Shown piece by piece: positions 4,891 through 5,744 of a stretch of DNA of 5,744 nucleotides. The notes below the pieces were generated by a model that ran no database searches, had not been told where the DNA came from, and saw nothing but the letters and a program-made list of their open reading frames with translations. Positions within the stretch are counted from its first letter, which is position 1; the number at the start of each line of letters is the position of its first letter. The translations under genes were made by a program, and so were the position numbers. Location: positions 1 through 5,744 of the forward strand of contig JAJYQH010000161.1 in NCBI GenBank assembly GCA_021794705.1, given 5' to 3'. This stretch comes from Actinomycetes bacterium (GTDB taxonomy: Bacteria; Actinomycetota; Actinomycetes; Propionibacteriales; Propionibacteriaceae).

Positions 4891-5391
4891 TCAGCGGTCG
4901 CCGATCGCGGCCAGCACCGGCTCGTGCGGCCACTCCTGGGTGAGGACCGCGGCCAGGTCGTCGTCGGGGCTGTCGGCGCAGTACGGCGTGTGCTCCGGGT
5001 TGCGGACGACCGCGCGCACCGGCGTCCCGAGCAGGTCCCAGACCGGCAGGGCGTTCGCCAGCCAGCCGTGCAGCACCAGGTCGGCGTACTCGGGCTCCCA
5101 CCAGACGGCGAAGACGTGCGGGAGGTCGTCCGGGTGCACGGCCAGCCAGACGCCGAAGGTCACGGTGTGGCCACCGGTGAGTCGCACCGGGAGCAGCGCC
5201 CGGACGAACGCGCCGACGTTCGGCACCTGCATCATGACCGAGGTTCCAGCGTCCCCATGGCTCATCCAGGTGCCGGCAGTGTTTTCGCGATCCGGGGTCG
5301 CGAGGACCGGCTCGGGGAGCCTGAACCGGAAGTGTCGATCATGCGCGTCGAGCGGTCGGCCGCAGGTCGGGCAGGTGTCGGCGTCACTCAT
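4891..5391 (-). CDS. DUF2199-like protein with N-terminal CxxC
   Basis: A 166-residue protein with an N-terminal CPTCGRPL knuckle (Cys7, Cys10), then the stretch HDRHFRFRLPEP, a central GGHTVTFGVWLAVHPDDL segment (about 73-90) and a C-terminal part around YADLVLHGWLANALPVW. This order (CxxCG, RLPEP-like region, FGVWV core) resembles the DUF2199 family, whose function is unknown. No TM segment or signal peptide is seen; it is probably cytosolic. A single CxxC makes zinc binding possible only with other ligands or a dimer. The ATG at 5391 is favoured by TATCGT ending 8 nt upstream, with no ribosome binding site, so it may be leaderless. It converges on moaC with just 12 bp between stops and diverges from the SepX/GlpR-like gene. 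Confidence 0.8.
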   Translation of the reverse strand: MSDADTCPTCGRPLDAHDRHFRFRLPEPVLATPDRENTAGTWMSHGDAGTSVMMQVPNVGAFVRALLPVRLTGGHTVTFGVWLAVHPDDLPHVFAVWWEPEYADLVLHGWLANALPVWDLLGTPVRAVVRNPEHTPYCADSPDDDLAAVLTQEWPHEPVLAAIGDR

Positions 5392-5399
5392 AGTCGGGG

Positions 5400-5405
5400 A
5401 CGATA
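5400..5405 (-). promoter_or_regulatory. Possible leaderless -10 element for the DUF2199-like gene
   Basis: On the minus strand TATCGT lies 8 nt before the ATG at 5391. TTGACT overlaps it directly upstream, so that sequence cannot be its -35 element. No Shine-Dalgarno sequence precedes the ATG, which makes leaderless initiation the simplest reading. Confidence 0.4.
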
Positions 5406-5458
5406 GTCAATCCGGACGCGGCGCGGGGTGTCTCCCCGGGATCACCGGGAGGGGCACA

Positions 5459-5464
5459 TACCTT
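5459..5464 (+). promoter_or_regulatory. Possible leaderless -10 element for the SepX/GlpR-like gene
   Basis: TACCTT matches TAnnnT and ends exactly 6 nt before the GTG at 5471, the spacing for a leaderless transcript. A purine-rich GGGAGGGG (5447-5454) lies 10 nt before an alternative GTG at 5465 and could be a ribosome binding site in an SD-led model. An imperfect hairpin (CTCCCCGG pairing with CCGGGAG) overlaps that purine run. The two models are mutually exclusive unless an upstream promoter also exists. Confidence 0.4.
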
Positions 5465-5470
5465 GTGCGT

Positions 5471-5744
5471 GTGGAACCCGCCGGACTGATCTTTGCCGCC
5501 CTTGTCGTCGTCTGGTTGGCCTACCTGGTGCCGTGGTTCACCACCCGCGATCACGTCGATCCAGCCGATCAGGCCGATACCGACGAGCCGCTCACGGAGT
5601 CGATGACCATGGTGCGCCGCTCGGCCGATTGGGACGTCGACCGGCCCGACCTCGACATCTCCACCCCGTTCACGCGCCGTGCCGCGCTCCGGGAGATGCG
5701 CCAGACGGCCCGGCTGGCCACGAAGCGCCGTCGGCGGCTGCTCG
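5471..5744 (+). CDS. N-terminal part of a SepX/GlpR-type divisome membrane protein (3' end outside window)
   Basis: The first 91 residues are visible. They start VEPAGLIFAALVVVWLAYLV, a single N-terminal TM helix (about residues 4-22) with the GLI(F/Y)..(V/I)..WxAYLVP pattern I recall from actinobacterial SepX/GlpR proteins. An acidic linker (about 26-42) follows, then a basic cytoplasmic segment with MVRRSADWDVD and a RRRRLL end that in the family precedes a second hydrophobic region. SepX of Streptomyces and GlpR of Corynebacterium act in cell division, GlpR as membrane receptor for the MoeA-like Glp. The nearby MoeA/Glp gene strengthens the assignment. The GTG at 5471 places the TM helix at the very N-terminus as expected; GTG 5465 adds two residues. 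Identification rests on the N-terminus and context only. Confidence 0.65.
   Translation, partial: MEPAGLIFAALVVVWLAYLVPWFTTRDHVDPADQADTDEPLTESMTMVRRSADWDVDRPDLDISTPFTRRAALREMRQTARLATKRRRRLL

Noticed and set aside
3171..4943. 590-residue plus-strand frame across moeA/glp and moaC
   Set aside because: It is a shifted-frame shadow of two clearly conserved genes and is dominated by Arg, Ala, Gly and Pro.
5405..5410. TTGACT as a -35 element for the DUF2199-like gene
   Set aside because: It directly overlaps the candidate -10, and 17 nt downstream of it there is no -10 before the coding sequence.

Overview
This window is GC-rich DNA (roughly 70% by eye) with strong G/C preference at third codon positions. 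The gene set is typical of an actinomycete: a CpaB-like SAF protein, a FmdB zinc ribbon with a poly-serine tail, 5-formyltetrahydrofolate cyclo-ligase, MoeA/Glp, MoaC and the N-terminus of a SepX/GlpR-type membrane protein. Start sites that look leaderless (a TAnnnT hexamer 6-8 nt before the start codon) also fit Actinobacteria. A Propionibacteriaceae-like relative is possible but cannot be proven from this sequence alone.

Layout. Positions 1-330 are the C-terminal end of an unrecognised plus-strand gene. It converges on mscL (minus, 582-944) across a gene-free, hairpin-rich gap whose clearest element is a 17-bp perfect inverted repeat. Upstream of mscL on the same minus strand lie a SAF-domain secretion-type protein (1104-1769), the small zinc-ribbon protein FmdB (1827-2150) and 5-formyltetrahydrofolate cyclo-ligase (2359-2958). 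The intergenic gaps hold short hairpins, a consensus-like DnaA box inside a palindrome, and a fmdB upstream region with both an ECF-type and a housekeeping-type promoter match.

At 2959-2976 the strand switches. The cyclo-ligase and moeA/glp start codons are only 18 bp apart, and a single 7-bp sequence (2964-2970) reads as a -10 element on both strands. The plus-strand moeA/glp (2977-4293) and moaC (4306-4878) form a tight molybdenum-cofactor pair. A DUF2199-like gene (4891-5391, minus) converges on moaC with a 12-bp gap. After it, divergently, begins a one-TM protein that matches the N-terminal pattern of the actinobacterial divisome protein SepX/GlpR (5471 to window end, incomplete).

How the genes may work together. 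MoaC makes cyclic pyranopterin monophosphate early in Moco synthesis and MoeA inserts molybdenum at the end. In Corynebacterium the MoeA-like protein Glp instead works in cell division with its membrane receptor GlpR. Here one MoeA-like gene sits next to moaC on one side and a SepX/GlpR-like gene close by, so both roles are possible. I saw no CRISPR array, transposon, tRNA or rRNA. The most interesting items are the symmetric bidirectional promoter, the Moco/divisome gene linkage, and the disordered basic N-terminal extension on MoeA/Glp.
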